DNA of 37,013 nt from Desulfovibrio sp. An276 (GCF_002159665.1 NZ_NFJC01000030.1:1-37013); one strand, 5' to 3'; positions 1-8,921 are shown, numbered from the stretch's first letter. The notes: generated by a model not told the origin, from the sequence alone. Made by a program: numbers and translations.

Positions 1-736
1 AAGCAGTATATCGAATCCCAAAGAACTCCCAACTAAAGGCAAACTTGCCAAGCTAGGGGCGCCTTATATCCTCCCCCTGAAGGAAGAGGTTTTACGGCGC
101 GCTTGATAAGCAGGGCAGCTTTTGCGGTCCTGCAGAGGCATCCGGGACCATCCCCCGGGAAGATAGAAGAGGAGCTAGGGACGGGCACCGGGCCCGCTCC
201 GTTTTTTGGGACAAGGTGTTTGGGAGCAGATTCCAGAGGCTTTCTGGAAAGGGGGAGGTGCTGGCACCACCGGGTGCAGGAATCCTAATGATATGCTTTC
301 CGTGGCAACATACAGAAAAGCCCAGTTCCCTTCAACTGCACTGTTCCTGTTCTTTGGCGAAATTTCTGCATTTTTGATATCGCATCATGCCTGCATCTTG
401 ACATCGTAAAGAATACAAAAAAATGATAAAATTTTTGTTTCATACTTTTATGCAAGAAAAATGACAGATGTATCATATTTATTTTTGATGATTTCCCCGG
501 AAATATGCAGAAAGAAATACTTCTGATCGTCCAATATACTTCTATATTGCAAGAGATTCTTGCTACAACAATACAGGAAATCAGGATGATACGCAGAACC
601 GTGAGCAGTATTTTTGGATAATGCTCAATCCGACATTGAGCAGGTAGGTTGGGGTACCGGGCTACCGCATCAACATCAAAAGAGACCGGCTTCGACTGAT
701 TTCTTTTTTTCAAAAAATCGTAACTACGCAGCTTGT
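1..736. other. AT-rich gene-poor stretch at left end
   Basis: No convincing gene is visible. The part from about 400 to 720 is clearly richer in A+T than the rest of the window. A leftward open frame of 142 codons (285-713) has a composition (many Ile, Phe, Cys, His) unlike a normal protein and matches no family I recognise. A perfect 7-bp inverted repeat with a 5-nt loop lies at 623-641. Several GC-rich inverted repeats lie between 130 and 290. Together with the transposon remnants on either side this looks like an eroded insertion site. Confidence 0.5.
66..100 (-). mobile_element. IS200/IS605-like right-end hairpin remnant
   Basis: A short imperfect hairpin (arms CCTC and GAGG at 70-73 and 86-89 with further CC/GG pairing inside) sits next to a TTTTACGGCG motif. 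Read on the minus strand, the 3' arm GGGGGAGGATAT strongly resembles the right-end hairpin seen next to a real TnpB stop at the other end of this window (GGGGGAGGATGT). No TnpB coding remnant is recognisable beside it, so this would be a solo end. The call rests only on similarity of a short structure. Confidence 0.3.
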
Positions 737-1153
737 TCAGCCTGAGAGTTTGTTGTATCCTGAAATTTTTTCACTCTCAACGTCTTCCCGAAGAGCGTTG
801 GACAGAACGATTTCCACCAGTTCGCCTGGTATCTCCGCGAGGTTGATGAAATCTGGCAGTGCGCCCTGTGGCGAGCGAAAGCCACCGGACACTTTCTCAT
901 GGCCCCTGGTCATCCGTATATCCCTCTCCGCCTGGTTGTTGGTGAAGGGAATTGCCTGGTCCGTCATGAAGGCGAGGATGCCGTCTTCGTACTCCTTAAA
1001 GCGCTCCCAGAGATTGCGGCCCTTTGTTTTGGCCACTCTGCCACGCTTTTTCTTGCCATAATCTCCCGCTTGTCTGGTCTGTGGTGGAGGACTTTCTTTT
1101 TCTCCTTTTGTAACTACCCGGTTCATCTGAGAGAGGGGATGAGTGCCCGTCAA
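737..1153 (-). pseudogene. IS66-family transposase, C-terminal remnant
   Basis: This open frame covers roughly the last quarter of an IS66-type transposase (TnpC, normally about 500 residues). The diagnostic segment is present: a basic Lys/Arg/Gly-rich stretch, then NLWERFKEYEDGILAFM, PFTNNQAERDIRM with the conserved NNQAERD signature, and KVSGGFRS. After GFRS the sequence stops resembling the family, so the extreme C-terminus may be frameshifted. Upstream, an in-frame stop lies about 20 nt before the first usable TTG (1151-1153), and the N-terminal three quarters, including the other catalytic acidic residues, are missing because ridA occupies that space. The fragment cannot be an active transposase. 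Confidence 0.8.
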
Positions 1154-1171
1154 AAATCGGTCCTTGTCCCC

Positions 1172-1440
1172 TCAGAGAGCGCCTCCATTTTTACCCGTCG
1201 CCCTCTTGCGGTCAACAAAGGGAAGTATGTATAGACGTGCCGTGAGGAGGCAGCAGCATGCAGCAGTACAGTTCGGAGAGCATATAAAAGACCATTGAGC
1301 TCTGTAGAGAGGAAATGGCCAAATGTGATGCTCTGCCGCCTGTGCTCAGACATACCATAGAGCTGCTCCTTCATATCCTTATGTGTCTTCTGGTGAAGAC
1401 GACTCCCAGGAACAGCTCAATCTTCTAAAAATAGCATGCT
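1172..1440. other. Non-coding stretch between IS66 remnant and ridA terminator
   Basis: I see no gene with family resemblance. A leftward frame of 74 codons (1150-1374) exists but overlaps the IS66 remnant in another frame and shows no known motif. It is probably decayed mobile-element DNA. Confidence 0.4.
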
Positions 1441-1465
1441 TTTTTTGTGTGTTGGAGCCGGGCAC

Positions 1466-1504
1466 AAAAAAAGGGGGAAGCAAACCAAAAGGTTTTCCCC
1501 CTTT
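1466..1504 (-). terminator. Rho-independent terminator of ridA
   Basis: On the minus strand the sequence forms a stem AAAGGGGGAA / TTCCCCCTTT with a loop of about 15 nt, followed directly by a run of seven T. It lies 25 bp beyond the ridA stop codon in the correct orientation. Confidence 0.8.
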
Positions 1505-1528
1505 GCGGAAATTGGGAAAATTTCCCGA

Positions 1529-1909
1529 CTAGAGAGCGGCAATCACCTCGACTTCAACCAGTGCGCCCTTGGGCAGGGAGGCGACACCCACGCAGGATCT
1601 GGCAGGATACGGGGCCGTGAAGTACTTTGCGTAGATTTCGTTGACCTTGCCAAAGTCTGCCATGTTGGTAATGAAGACTGTGGTCTTGACCACTGCGTCA
1701 GTGGAAAGCCCCCTGGCCTCGAGGAGGGCAGCTACATTCTTGCAGCACTGTTCGGCTTGTGCCTCGACGCCTCCTTCAGCAAGTGCGCCCGTTGCCGGAT
1801 CAATGGCTATCTGGCCGGAGCAGAAGAGCAGGCCGTTGGCCTCAATGGCCTGGCTGTAGGGACCAATGGCGGACGGGGCGTTCTTGGTAGCGAGTTCGAT
1901 CTTGGACAT
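1529..1909 (-). CDS. ridA: RidA family reactive imine/enamine deaminase
   Basis: This 126-residue protein belongs to the YjgF/YER057c/UK114 family. RidA hydrolyses reactive 2-aminoacrylate and related enamines released by PLP enzymes, which prevents damage to PLP enzymes in the cytosol. The family signature is complete: NAPSAIGPYSQAI near the N-terminus, FCSGQIAIDP, and the C-terminal ARSCVGVASLPKGALVEVE, which contains the active-site Arg that binds the substrate carboxylate. Length is that of the family (about 125-130). The ATG is preceded by GGAG at 7-nt spacing. It is the last gene of a leftward group and is followed by a strong terminator. Its place behind lysC gives no specific pathway link. 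Confidence 0.95.
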   Translation of the reverse strand: MSKIELATKNAPSAIGPYSQAIEANGLLFCSGQIAIDPATGALAEGGVEAQAEQCCKNVAALLEARGLSTDAVVKTTVFITNMADFGKVNEIYAKYFTAPYPARSCVGVASLPKGALVEVEVIAAL

Positions 1910-1994
1910 TGTAAGCTCCAGATGTGTGCGGGATCCTCTCGCACATCCATGTCTTTAGTGACTTTTGCTGAAAGGGGACTTTGTCTTTGCCGAC

Positions 1995-3218
1995 CTAGTT
2001 GATGTCCCAGTCCAGGCCAAAGGTATCGTGCAAAATGCGCACGGCCAGTTCCAGGTACTTTTCCTCGATGAGGATGGTGATCTTGATTTCGGAGGTGGAG
2101 ATCATGAGGATATTGATGCCCTCACGGTTCAGGGCCGAGAAGGCCCGGGCTGCCACTCCGCTGTGGTTGCGCATGCCAACGCCGATGGCGGAGATCTTGG
2201 CCACGTTGACGTCGTGGGCCACTTCCGTGGCGCCGGTTTTCTTGGCAACCTCGTTCATGAGCTCCAGGGTCTTCTTGAGCTCCTTGCGGGAAACCGTGAA
2301 GGTGATGTCCGTGTGGCCGTCGAGGCTTGTGTTCTGCACGATCATGTCCACCAGAATGCCTGCCTCGGACAGGGGGCCGAAGATGGCAGCGGCGATGCCG
2401 GGAACGTCCGGCAGCCCGTGCAGGGTGACGCGGGCCTGGTCCTTGTCAAAGGCAATGCCGGATACGAGTAGTGCTTCCATGGTTGAATCCTCCTGTGTCA
2501 CAAGTGTACCCGGGTCGTCGCTGAAGGTAGAACGCACGTGCACAGGCACTTTGTATTTCTTGGCAAATTCCACTGAGCGTATGTGCAGGACCTTGGCGCC
2601 CTGGCTGGCCATTTCCAGCATCTCGTCGTAGGAGATCTTGTCGATCTTGCGGGCCGAGGAACAGATGTTGGGATCCGTTGTGTAGACCCCGTTCACGTCC
2701 GTGTAGATCTCGCACTCGCAGGAATCGAGCACTGCTGCGAGCGCCACTGCAGAGGTGTCGGAACCGCCGCGGCCAAGGGTGGTGATGCGACCGTCCTCGG
2801 TCACGCCCTGGAAGCCGGCCACCACGAGCACGTCGTATTCCTCGAGGTTCTTCTTCAGAACCTCGGCATTGATTTCATGAATCCTGGCAGACCCGAAGGA
2901 CGTGTCGGTGATGATGGGAATCTGCCAGCCGAGCATGGAGCGGGCCTTGATGCCAGCGTCCTTGAGCAGCATGGAGAAAAGCGCGATGGAAACCTGCTCC
3001 CCTGTGGAGACCAGGACGTCAGACTCGGAAAGATCCGGAGTCTGCGACCACTCGGAGGCAAGAGCCAGGAGTCTGTTGGTTTCGCCAGCGCGGGCAGAGA
3101 GCACGCAGACGACCTTGTAGCCCCTGTCGAGCCCCTGGCGGACCTTGAGCAGAACCTTTCTCATGCACTCCAGATTGGCAACGGATGTTCCGCCAAATTT
3201 TTGAACAAGAATTTTCAT
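1995..3218 (-). CDS. lysC: Aspartate kinase
   Basis: The protein (407 residues from ATG at 3218) phosphorylates L-aspartate to start synthesis of lysine, threonine, methionine and diaminopimelate. The amino-acid-kinase domain begins at once with VQKFGGTSV and continues with the TLGRGGSDTSA loop and the YTDVNGVYTTDP segment. The last ~150 residues form two ACT domains, the usual site of feedback inhibition by Lys/Thr. Length is normal for a monofunctional aspartokinase. The reading frame stays open for 36 more codons upstream, but that part has no family resemblance and MKILVQKFGG is the standard N-terminus, so I chose 3218. It follows tsaE after a 337-bp gap. Confidence 0.95.
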   Translation of the reverse strand: MKILVQKFGGTSVANLECMRKVLLKVRQGLDRGYKVVCVLSARAGETNRLLALASEWSQTPDLSESDVLVSTGEQVSIALFSMLLKDAGIKARSMLGWQIPIITDTSFGSARIHEINAEVLKKNLEEYDVLVVAGFQGVTEDGRITTLGRGGSDTSAVALAAVLDSCECEIYTDVNGVYTTDPNICSSARKIDKISYDEMLEMASQGAKVLHIRSVEFAKKYKVPVHVRSTFSDDPGTLVTQEDSTMEALLVSGIAFDKDQARVTLHGLPDVPGIAAAIFGPLSEAGILVDMIVQNTSLDGHTDITFTVSRKELKKTLELMNEVAKKTGATEVAHDVNVAKISAIGVGMRNHSGVAARAFSALNREGINILMISTSEIKITILIEEKYLELAVRILHDTFGLDWDIN

Positions 3219-3555
3219 CAAAATTCGGCGCGGTCTCCCCTGGCTGGCAGGAGAGGAAGCGCCACCTCCTTGATCTGGTTTCGGGTAGCAGGCTGACCCC
3301 TGGCCCCGGGCAATCCGGAAGGCCAAAAATCAGCCGCGCGAAAGCTGTAGCGGACGCAAACGCGTGCTTCAAGGCACGAGGTCCGGCATGCCGCAAAGCC
3401 CCAAAGGCCGGGATTTCCTTGAACATCAGACATACGCAGGCCGCGGGGCCGGCACAGGCCAGGTTTGGAAATCCGAAAATGGTTAGATACCCTCTAGCCC
3501 CCGATTTCGCAAGCCGAATGTTTGGGCCTGTCAGGGATTTTGCACAGCCAGTCCA
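3219..3555. other. Intergenic stretch upstream of lysC
   Basis: The 337 bp between tsaE and lysC hold no recognisable gene. Short frames on both strands are by-products of high GC. I looked for a lysine-responsive leader or a leader peptide and saw neither. The stretch probably carries the lysC promoter, but I cannot point to convincing -35/-10 boxes. Confidence 0.4.
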
Positions 3556-4092
3556 TCAAGAATTGCAAGACTTCTCGTAAGGCTTTTCGCATGCTTCCTC
3601 GTCCCAGATGCCGGGAAGGGCTTCGAGAAAGGCGTTCGCGTTTGTCCCGCGCGCCTCGAAAACAAGCTTGCGGCCCTCGTTGCCGTATTCCGGACAAAAC
3701 CCGAATCCGAGAAGAAGGGCGTCCTGCGGCATGTCCTCGGGCGCAAGGTATTCGGACCACTCGCAAATCAATAGGGCGCCGTCGAAGAGCATGTCCGCCA
3801 CCTCGTCCGGCAAAAGGGAGCCCGCACCCTGGCGGTAGAGGTCGCAGTGCACGATGGGGGGCGTTGTCGGATAGACGTTGCAAAGTGTGAAGGAGGGCGA
3901 GGAGGTCTCGGCCCTCTCCCCGCCAGGCAAAGCTTCTACCAGGGCGCGGGTGAGCGTAGTCTTTCCGCATCCAAGGTCGCCTGTCATGAGCAGGGAGAAG
4001 GGAGCCTTTGCCATGGCCTTGGCCAGTATCCGTCCAAGGGCAGCGGTCTTGTCCGCGCCCCGCAGCACAAGAGTGCAGGTGGTGTCTTGCAT
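3556..4092 (-). CDS. tsaE: tRNA t6A modification ATPase TsaE
   Basis: TsaE is the P-loop ATPase that works with TsaB and TsaD to form N6-threonylcarbamoyladenosine at position 37 of ANN-decoding tRNAs. The Walker A motif GDLGCGKTT lies near residues 38-46, followed by TSSPSFTLCNVY and the family signature HCDLYR. The 178 residues are somewhat longer than the roughly 150 of E. coli TsaE, the extra part being a C-terminal extension. The ATG lies one base after the nnr stop codon, which implies translational coupling. The acpS-nnr-tsaE order is common in Desulfovibrio-type genomes. Confidence 0.92.
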   Translation of the reverse strand: MQDTTCTLVLRGADKTAALGRILAKAMAKAPFSLLMTGDLGCGKTTLTRALVEALPGGERAETSSPSFTLCNVYPTTPPIVHCDLYRQGAGSLLPDEVADMLFDGALLICEWSEYLAPEDMPQDALLLGFGFCPEYGNEGRKLVFEARGTNANAFLEALPGIWDEEACEKPYEKSCNS

Positions 4093-4093
4093 G

Positions 4094-5737
4094 TCAGCCC
4101 CTCGCTTCGGGCAGGGCGTCCGCTATCTCGGAGGCCAGATTGCCGCGATTGGGATATTTTTCTGCCAGATTAAGCCCTGCCTCCCCGTGCCAGACAACGC
4201 CAAGGGCCGCTGCGGCAATGCTTTCTGCGCTCTGGCCCATGAGGCTTGCCACAACGCCGGCAAGGCAGTCGCCGGAGCCGCCAACAGAGAGCTGGCAGAT
4301 GTCGTTGGGGTAGACAAGGGTGGGGGAGTTTGGAGCGCGCACAAGGGTTGCAGCACCCTTGAGCACTACGGTGCAGCCAGTCAGGGCCGCAAGGGCCTCC
4401 ACGGCCCCGAAGGGATCCTGAGCTATGTCCTCGGTTTTCCTTCCCAGCAGGGCTGCAGCCTCGCCTGGGTGGGGTGTGAGCACATCATCCTTTTCAAGAT
4501 GCGCGAAAAGCTTCGGGTTTGCAGAAAGAAGCATCAGCGCATCCGCGTCGAGGACCATGGGGCAGGAGGGACGCTCGCAAAGCAGGGCCTGCAAAAAGTC
4601 CGCGCTGTCCCTGCCGCGGCCCATGCCTGGCCCAACCACAAGGCTCGTGCACCTTGCGAGAAGATCCCCCATCTCGCCAAGGCTGCGCTTCTTCCACTCG
4701 TCTTCCCCTGACTCGCCAAGGGCCCTTGTCATGATTTCGGGCATGGAAAGCCGCACGTCCCTCGCATCCAAAGCCGGGCAGGCGCAGGTCACAAGGCCAG
4801 CTCCTGCGCGCAGGGCAGCCCTTGCAGCCACATGGGCTGCGCCGCTCATGCCGTGCGCACCGCCCACAACCACCACGTGGCCGTAGGCGTTCTTGTAGCC
4901 GCAGGGAAGGGGTTTGGGCAGGCACGCAAGATCCTTTTTCTGCAGCAGTCTGAAGGAGGCACCGGCCCTGTCCTGCGCCTTTTTCGGTGTCCCTATGTAG
5001 ACTGTGTGCAGCTTTCCGGTGAAAGCCCTTGCCCAGGGAAGGATCAGGCCTGGCTTTGCAGCTGCAAAGGTGGCAGTGGCGTTGGCGACTATGGCCTTTG
5101 GGCAGGGGCGACCGCTTGTGGCGTCAAGGCCGGAGGGTATGTCCAGGGCCAGGGTGAAGGACTGTCTTCCCTTGTTGGCCCTTTGCACAAGCTCAAGGGC
5201 GTCTTCCCTGAGCTCCCCGGAAAAGCCCGTGCCAAGCAGGCCGTCCACAAGGATATCGCAGTGTCCGTCAAATTCCTCTGCTGGCCGAAACTCCACCCCG
5301 CAGGCCCTGGCAAGCGCAAGATGCTGCGCTGCATCCCCGCTGTACGTGTCGAGAGCCTTCGTGTGGAAGACAACGGGGCAGGCTCCATGGTCGAGCAGCT
5401 GGCGGGAGAGGCAGGCAGCGTCCCCGCCGTTGTTGCCGGCACCCATGAGAAGATGGCAGACTTTGCCGCGCACATCCGGCACATGGGAGAGAAGCACCCT
5501 GAGCGCGCCCTGGGCAGCACTTTCCATGAGCGCAAAGCCCGAAAGCCCCAGTTCCACGGCAAACGCGTCCCACTGGCGCATCTCCTGCACTGTGGTGACA
5601 GGTTCAAGGCCTGTCACAAGGTCACGCGCAAAGATCCTGGGCTGCCTTTTGACCTTCGCCCCTGCTTCTTCTGCGTTCCTTTTGCCGGACAAGCCTGCAG
5701 GCTCGTCCTCGTGCGTCTTTTTTCGGTTGAAGAACAT
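4094..5737 (-). CDS. nnr: Bifunctional NAD(P)HX epimerase/dehydratase
   Basis: The 547-residue protein repairs hydrated NADH/NADPH. The N-terminal YjeF_N domain (about residues 45-270) epimerises R- to S-NAD(P)HX and shows the Rossmann segment GAGNNGGDAACLSR and DGLLGTGFSG. The C-terminal ribokinase-like domain (about 275-540) is the ADP-dependent dehydratase, with VVVVGGAHGMSGAAHVAA, VGPGMGRG, DADAL, TPHPGEAAAL and the nucleotide-site motif VGGSGDCLAG. Length fits the fused bacterial Nnr. A charged extension of about 40 residues precedes the epimerase domain. The ATG has the strong ribosome site AAGGAGG at 6-nt spacing. It lies between acpS (59 bp) and tsaE (1 bp). Confidence 0.95.
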   Translation of the reverse strand: MFFNRKKTHEDEPAGLSGKRNAEEAGAKVKRQPRIFARDLVTGLEPVTTVQEMRQWDAFAVELGLSGFALMESAAQGALRVLLSHVPDVRGKVCHLLMGAGNNGGDAACLSRQLLDHGACPVVFHTKALDTYSGDAAQHLALARACGVEFRPAEEFDGHCDILVDGLLGTGFSGELREDALELVQRANKGRQSFTLALDIPSGLDATSGRPCPKAIVANATATFAAAKPGLILPWARAFTGKLHTVYIGTPKKAQDRAGASFRLLQKKDLACLPKPLPCGYKNAYGHVVVVGGAHGMSGAAHVAARAALRAGAGLVTCACPALDARDVRLSMPEIMTRALGESGEDEWKKRSLGEMGDLLARCTSLVVGPGMGRGRDSADFLQALLCERPSCPMVLDADALMLLSANPKLFAHLEKDDVLTPHPGEAAALLGRKTEDIAQDPFGAVEALAALTGCTVVLKGAATLVRAPNSPTLVYPNDICQLSVGGSGDCLAGVVASLMGQSAESIAAAALGVVWHGEAGLNLAEKYPNRGNLASEIADALPEARG

Positions 5738-5796
5738 GTCTTCCTCCTTGCTGGCAGCCCTTGTCGCGGCGCCCCAGAAAAAATTTCACGTAAGGA

Positions 5797-6168
5797 CTAT
5801 TCAATGACCACAAAGGCAAGGGCGTAGTCCGTATCGTGGCTGATGCTCACGTGTATTTTGCCTGCGCCGGCAGAAAGCCAGAGCTCCCTGGCCCTGCCTT
5901 TGGGCTCGATGCAGGGTGCGCCGGAGGGCAGGCGCAAAACCTCGATGTCGCAAGGCCCCATGCCCTGCGCAAAGCCGGTTCCAAGGGCCTTTGCAAAGGC
6001 CTCCTTGGCAGCCCATCTGCCGGCCAGGAAAAGGGCCTTTCCGGCACCATCCGCAAGAAGCTTGCGCTCAGCCTCGGAGAGGATACGCTGGGCAAGGCGC
6101 TCCCCAAAGCGGGCCAGGGATTTTTCCATGCGCCCTATGCGCACAAGATCCGTGCCTATTCCTGTCAT
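5797..6168 (-). CDS. acpS: Holo-[acyl-carrier-protein] synthase
   Basis: AcpS transfers 4'-phosphopantetheine from CoA to a serine of apo-ACP, activating it for fatty acid synthesis. The 123 residues start with the metal-binding signature GIGTDLVRIGRM and contain GRWAAKEAFAKALGTG and SISHDTDYA, all hallmarks of the AcpS trimeric family. It is the first gene of the leftward group acpS-nnr-tsaE. In many proteobacteria pdxJ precedes acpS. Here the upstream gene is the divergent ugd, so the promoter must lie in 6169-6424. Confidence 0.95.
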   Translation of the reverse strand: MTGIGTDLVRIGRMEKSLARFGERLAQRILSEAERKLLADGAGKALFLAGRWAAKEAFAKALGTGFAQGMGPCDIEVLRLPSGAPCIEPKGRARELWLSAGAGKIHVSISHDTDYALAFVVIE

Positions 6169-6424
6169 GATGTCCTGCTGTCCTCCCCCAAAATCCTTCC
6201 CTGATTTCCACGAGGCGCAGGGCTCGTGGGCGCATCAGTTTCCGGCATATCGGAAATATTGTCAAAGGGGCTAAAAACAGGTAAAGAAATTTTTTCAGAC
6301 AATTTCGCCTGCCATGCCCGGCCAAGGGCCTGTGGCCCGCATTGGGGCCCATTGGGGCAGGCAGTACCCCAACACCGGGCCCCGTGCAAAGCCCTTGGGC
6401 TTTCCCGGGGACAGGAAAAGACAA
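6169..6424. promoter_or_regulatory. Divergent acpS/ugd promoter region with repeats
   Basis: The 256-bp divergent region should drive acpS leftward and ugd rightward. Two structures are visible. A direct repeat CATTGGGGC lies at 6340-6348 and 6350-6358. A perfect inverted repeat AAAGCCC-TT-GGGCTTT lies at 6388-6403, ending 21 bp before the ugd ATG. The inverted repeat could be an operator or a short mRNA hairpin near the ribosome site. I cannot define -35/-10 boxes with confidence. Confidence 0.35.
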
Positions 6425-7768
6425 ATGAGAATATGCATTATCGGAACCGGCTACGTTGGCCTTGTCACCGCAGCCTGCTTTGCCGAAATGGGCAATACCG
6501 TTTCTTGCGTTGATGTGAACCCCAAGGTTGTGGAAAGCCTAAAAAAGGGTATCGTCCACATCTACGAACCCGGCCTTGCCGCCATGGTCAAGAGATCCCA
6601 CGACGACGGCAGGCTGAGCTTCACGACCGAGCTTTCCGAGGGTCTAAACAAGGCCGAGATCGCCTTCATCTGCGTGGGAACACCCCCGGACGAGGACGGA
6701 TCCGCAGACCTGCACTACGTCCTCGACGTTGCCAGGGGCATCGGCAGCCTCATGGAACAGGAGCTCATCATCGTGGACAAGTCCACGGTGCCGGTGGGCA
6801 CTGCGAAGAAGGTGCGCGCTGTTGTGGCAGAAGAGCTCGCAAAGCGCGGCAAGGACATTCCCTTCGACATCGTCTCCAACCCAGAGTTCCTTAAGGAAGG
6901 CGCTGCCATCCACGATTTCATGAAGCCCGACCGCGTGGTCATAGGCACTGAGTCGGAAAAGACAGCTGCCATCATGCGCGCCCTGTACGCTCCATTTGCA
7001 AGGAACAGGGACAAGCTCATCTTCATGAGCACGCCAAGCGCAGAGATGACAAAGTACGCTGCCAACTGCATGCTGGCGACCAAGATTTCCTTCATCAACG
7101 AAATCGCCACCATCTGCGAACAGGTGGGCGCCGACGTGCGCGAGGTGCGCACGGGCATTGGATCCGATTCGCGCATTGGCTACAGCTTCATCTACCCCGG
7201 CGTGGGCTACGGCGGCTCCTGCTTCCCCAAGGACGTGCAGGCACTGATCCGCACTGCCGCAGAGGCAGGCCACGACGCACCCCTGCTCAACGCAGTGGAG
7301 ACTGTGAACAAGCGCCAGAAGGTGCACATGGCCACCATCATCGAGGACTACTTTGCGCCCCAGGGCGGTGTGAAGGGCAAGAAGCTCGCTGTCTGGGGCC
7401 TGGCCTTCAAGGCCAACACCGACGACATGCGCGAGGCAGCCTCCATTGACATCATAAACGAGCTCACCTCCAAGGGCATGGAAATCGTTGCCTTTGATCC
7501 TGTTGCCGGCAACAACGCGAGGCGCATCTTCAAGGACAATGCCCTTGTGACCATCTGCGACAAGCAGTACGAGGTGTGCGAGGGCGCCCAGGCCCTGCTG
7601 CTCGTGACCGAATGGAACCAGTTCCGCAATCCGGATTTCGAGAGAATCAGGGAAATGCTCACTGCTCCCATCATCTTTGACGGCCGCAACCTCTACAGCC
7701 CGGAGGAAATGGCAAGGAGAGGCTACGCCTACTTCTGCATCGGCCAGTCCCGCATAGACAACAAGTAG
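6425..7768 (+). CDS. ugd: UDP-glucose 6-dehydrogenase
   Basis: The enzyme oxidises UDP-glucose twice with NAD+ to UDP-glucuronate, a precursor of capsule, LPS and other surface sugars. The 447 residues show the N-terminal NAD fold (MRICIIGTGYVGLVTAACFAEMG), the central domain NPEFLKEGAAIHDFMKPDRVVIG, the catalytic cysteine within GVGYGGSCFPKD (about residue 266), and the C-terminal UDP-binding domain with WGLAFKANTDDMREA. The frame is open 37 codons further upstream but that part is not family-like. ATG 6425 has AGGAAAAG just before it. It is monocistronic, with its own terminator. Confidence 0.95.
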   Translation: MRICIIGTGYVGLVTAACFAEMGNTVSCVDVNPKVVESLKKGIVHIYEPGLAAMVKRSHDDGRLSFTTELSEGLNKAEIAFICVGTPPDEDGSADLHYVLDVARGIGSLMEQELIIVDKSTVPVGTAKKVRAVVAEELAKRGKDIPFDIVSNPEFLKEGAAIHDFMKPDRVVIGTESEKTAAIMRALYAPFARNRDKLIFMSTPSAEMTKYAANCMLATKISFINEIATICEQVGADVREVRTGIGSDSRIGYSFIYPGVGYGGSCFPKDVQALIRTAAEAGHDAPLLNAVETVNKRQKVHMATIIEDYFAPQGGVKGKKLAVWGLAFKANTDDMREAASIDIINELTSKGMEIVAFDPVAGNNARRIFKDNALVTICDKQYEVCEGAQALLLVTEWNQFRNPDFERIREMLTAPIIFDGRNLYSPEEMARRGYAYFCIGQSRIDNK

Positions 7769-7793
7769 GGCCAGACCCTGCAGGATACAGCAA

Positions 7794-7836
7794 ACCGGAG
7801 TCCGGATCTGATGGTCCGAACTCCGGTTTTTCTTTT
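7794..7836 (+). terminator. Rho-independent terminator of ugd
   Basis: A stem of 13 bp with one mismatch (ACCGGAGTCCGGA / TCCGAACTCCGGT), a loop of 7 nt, then TTTTTCTTTT. It starts 25 bp after the ugd stop. The rhomboid gene arrives from the other side, so it may also limit leftward read-through. Confidence 0.85.
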
Positions 7837-7868
7837 GACTCCCTCTGTCTGCAGAAATCGGGATGCTC

Positions 7869-8843
7869 CTAGCAAAGCCTTGCCCAGAAGGCGCAAAGGG
7901 GCAGGGCAAGTGCAGCGACACCTAAGGCAATCTGCCAGCCGATTCCAAGGATGACGGGCCAGGTTCTGGCAGCGTATGCAGCCACATAGCCTGAAGCCAT
8001 GCCGCAAAGAAGACCGCACACGTGGGCCATGTAGTCCGTGTTTTCCCCTTCGGTGCCAAGCAGGGCGAGCAGGGCAGCCCCACAGGCCAGGGGCCAGAGG
8101 GCTCCAGTGCGCGAGAGCCTTGCCACAAAGCCGCTCAAACTGCCTATGCAGGCGAAGAGCGCAGTGGAAAAGCCGTAGGAGAGTACGTAGCCTTCCCGTA
8201 GGGGGATAGTCAGCGCATTGCCCATGGCCCCTGCAAAAATGGTCAAAAAAAGCGCAAGGCCCGGGCCTGTGTGCGTTGCAAGAAGCCTTGCAAAGACAAG
8301 GGAAAAGCCCGCGTTTGCGCAAAGATGTCCGAGGTCCGCGTGCACAAAGAGGGCAGTCACAATTCGGGACCATTCTCCAAAGAGGACAATGCGCACATTG
8401 TCAAGGCCAAGAAGTGTGCCTGCCTCGCGCACAGTGTGCGGAAAACCGGAAATCTGCAAAACCTGTGTGGTGTAGAGCGCGTAGACTAAAAGCAATGGCA
8501 GGACCACGACCAGGGCGAGGGACGCCCAGGGATTTGCGTGGGGCACATGGGAGCTTTTGGGGTGGGCAAGCTCGTACTCGTATTCGGTCAGGTGTTTTGC
8601 TGCCCTTTGGGCAAAAAGTGCCGGAACCAGGATTTCCTGCCTTTGGGTTATGCAATGCGGGATCCTGAGCGCCTGCAAAACGTAGGACCAGGTGTACAGG
8701 CGCCTGTCGCTTCCCCAGCCTCGAACAGGCATCCTGTCCAGGGCAAGACAGACCCAAAAGCTGGGATGATCCTTGGGTCGCAGGGCCATGCGAAGTTGTA
8801 TCCTGGCAGGGCTGCGACGCCGTATGGGAAAAGCGTGGCGCAA
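7869..8843 (-). CDS. Rhomboid family intramembrane serine protease
   Basis: The C-terminal ~210 residues form a rhomboid domain with about six to seven membrane spans starting near residue 106. Family landmarks are HADLGHLCAN (H168, H173, N177), the serine loop YGFSTALF (Ser about 226, in place of the common GxSG) and the helix AHVCGLLCG with the general-base His at about 274. A Ser-His dyad is therefore present and the protein is probably active on membrane substrates. The first ~100 residues are a soluble N-terminal domain. The substrate is unknown. The start at 8843 is uncertain, since an ATG at about residue 19 is also possible. It lies downstream of rpmB but is separated from it by a terminator. 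Confidence 0.85.
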   Translation of the reverse strand: MRHAFPIRRRSPARIQLRMALRPKDHPSFWVCLALDRMPVRGWGSDRRLYTWSYVLQALRIPHCITQRQEILVPALFAQRAAKHLTEYEYELAHPKSSHVPHANPWASLALVVVLPLLLVYALYTTQVLQISGFPHTVREAGTLLGLDNVRIVLFGEWSRIVTALFVHADLGHLCANAGFSLVFARLLATHTGPGLALFLTIFAGAMGNALTIPLREGYVLSYGFSTALFACIGSLSGFVARLSRTGALWPLACGAALLALLGTEGENTDYMAHVCGLLCGMASGYVAAYAARTWPVILGIGWQIALGVAALALPLCAFWARLC

Positions 8844-8870
8844 GGCATTGTCCTTGTCTCAAAGACGAAA

Positions 8871-8895
8871 AAGGGCGTCCCAAAAGGACGCCCTT
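8871..8895 (-). terminator. Rho-independent terminator of rpmB
   Basis: A perfect 10-bp stem (AAGGGCGTCC / GGACGCCCTT) with a 5-nt loop. On the minus strand the 3' arm runs into CCCTTTTTCG. It lies 26 bp after the rpmB stop and before the rhomboid start. Confidence 0.85.
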
Positions 8896-8921
8896 ATGAA
8901 AAACAGGACCCGGGTTGCGGT

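Noticed and set aside
285..713. 142-codon leftward gene
   Set aside because: AT-rich chance frame with odd composition, no family resemblance and no ribosome-binding site that I can see.
3219..3555. Lysine riboswitch or leader peptide upstream of lysC
   Set aside because: No conserved riboswitch core or lysine-rich short frame could be found by eye.
6644..7921. Long leftward frame of 425 codons opposite ugd, and similar long frames opposite ispG and proS
   Set aside because: These mirror codon structure of real genes on the other strand in GC-rich DNA and resemble no family.
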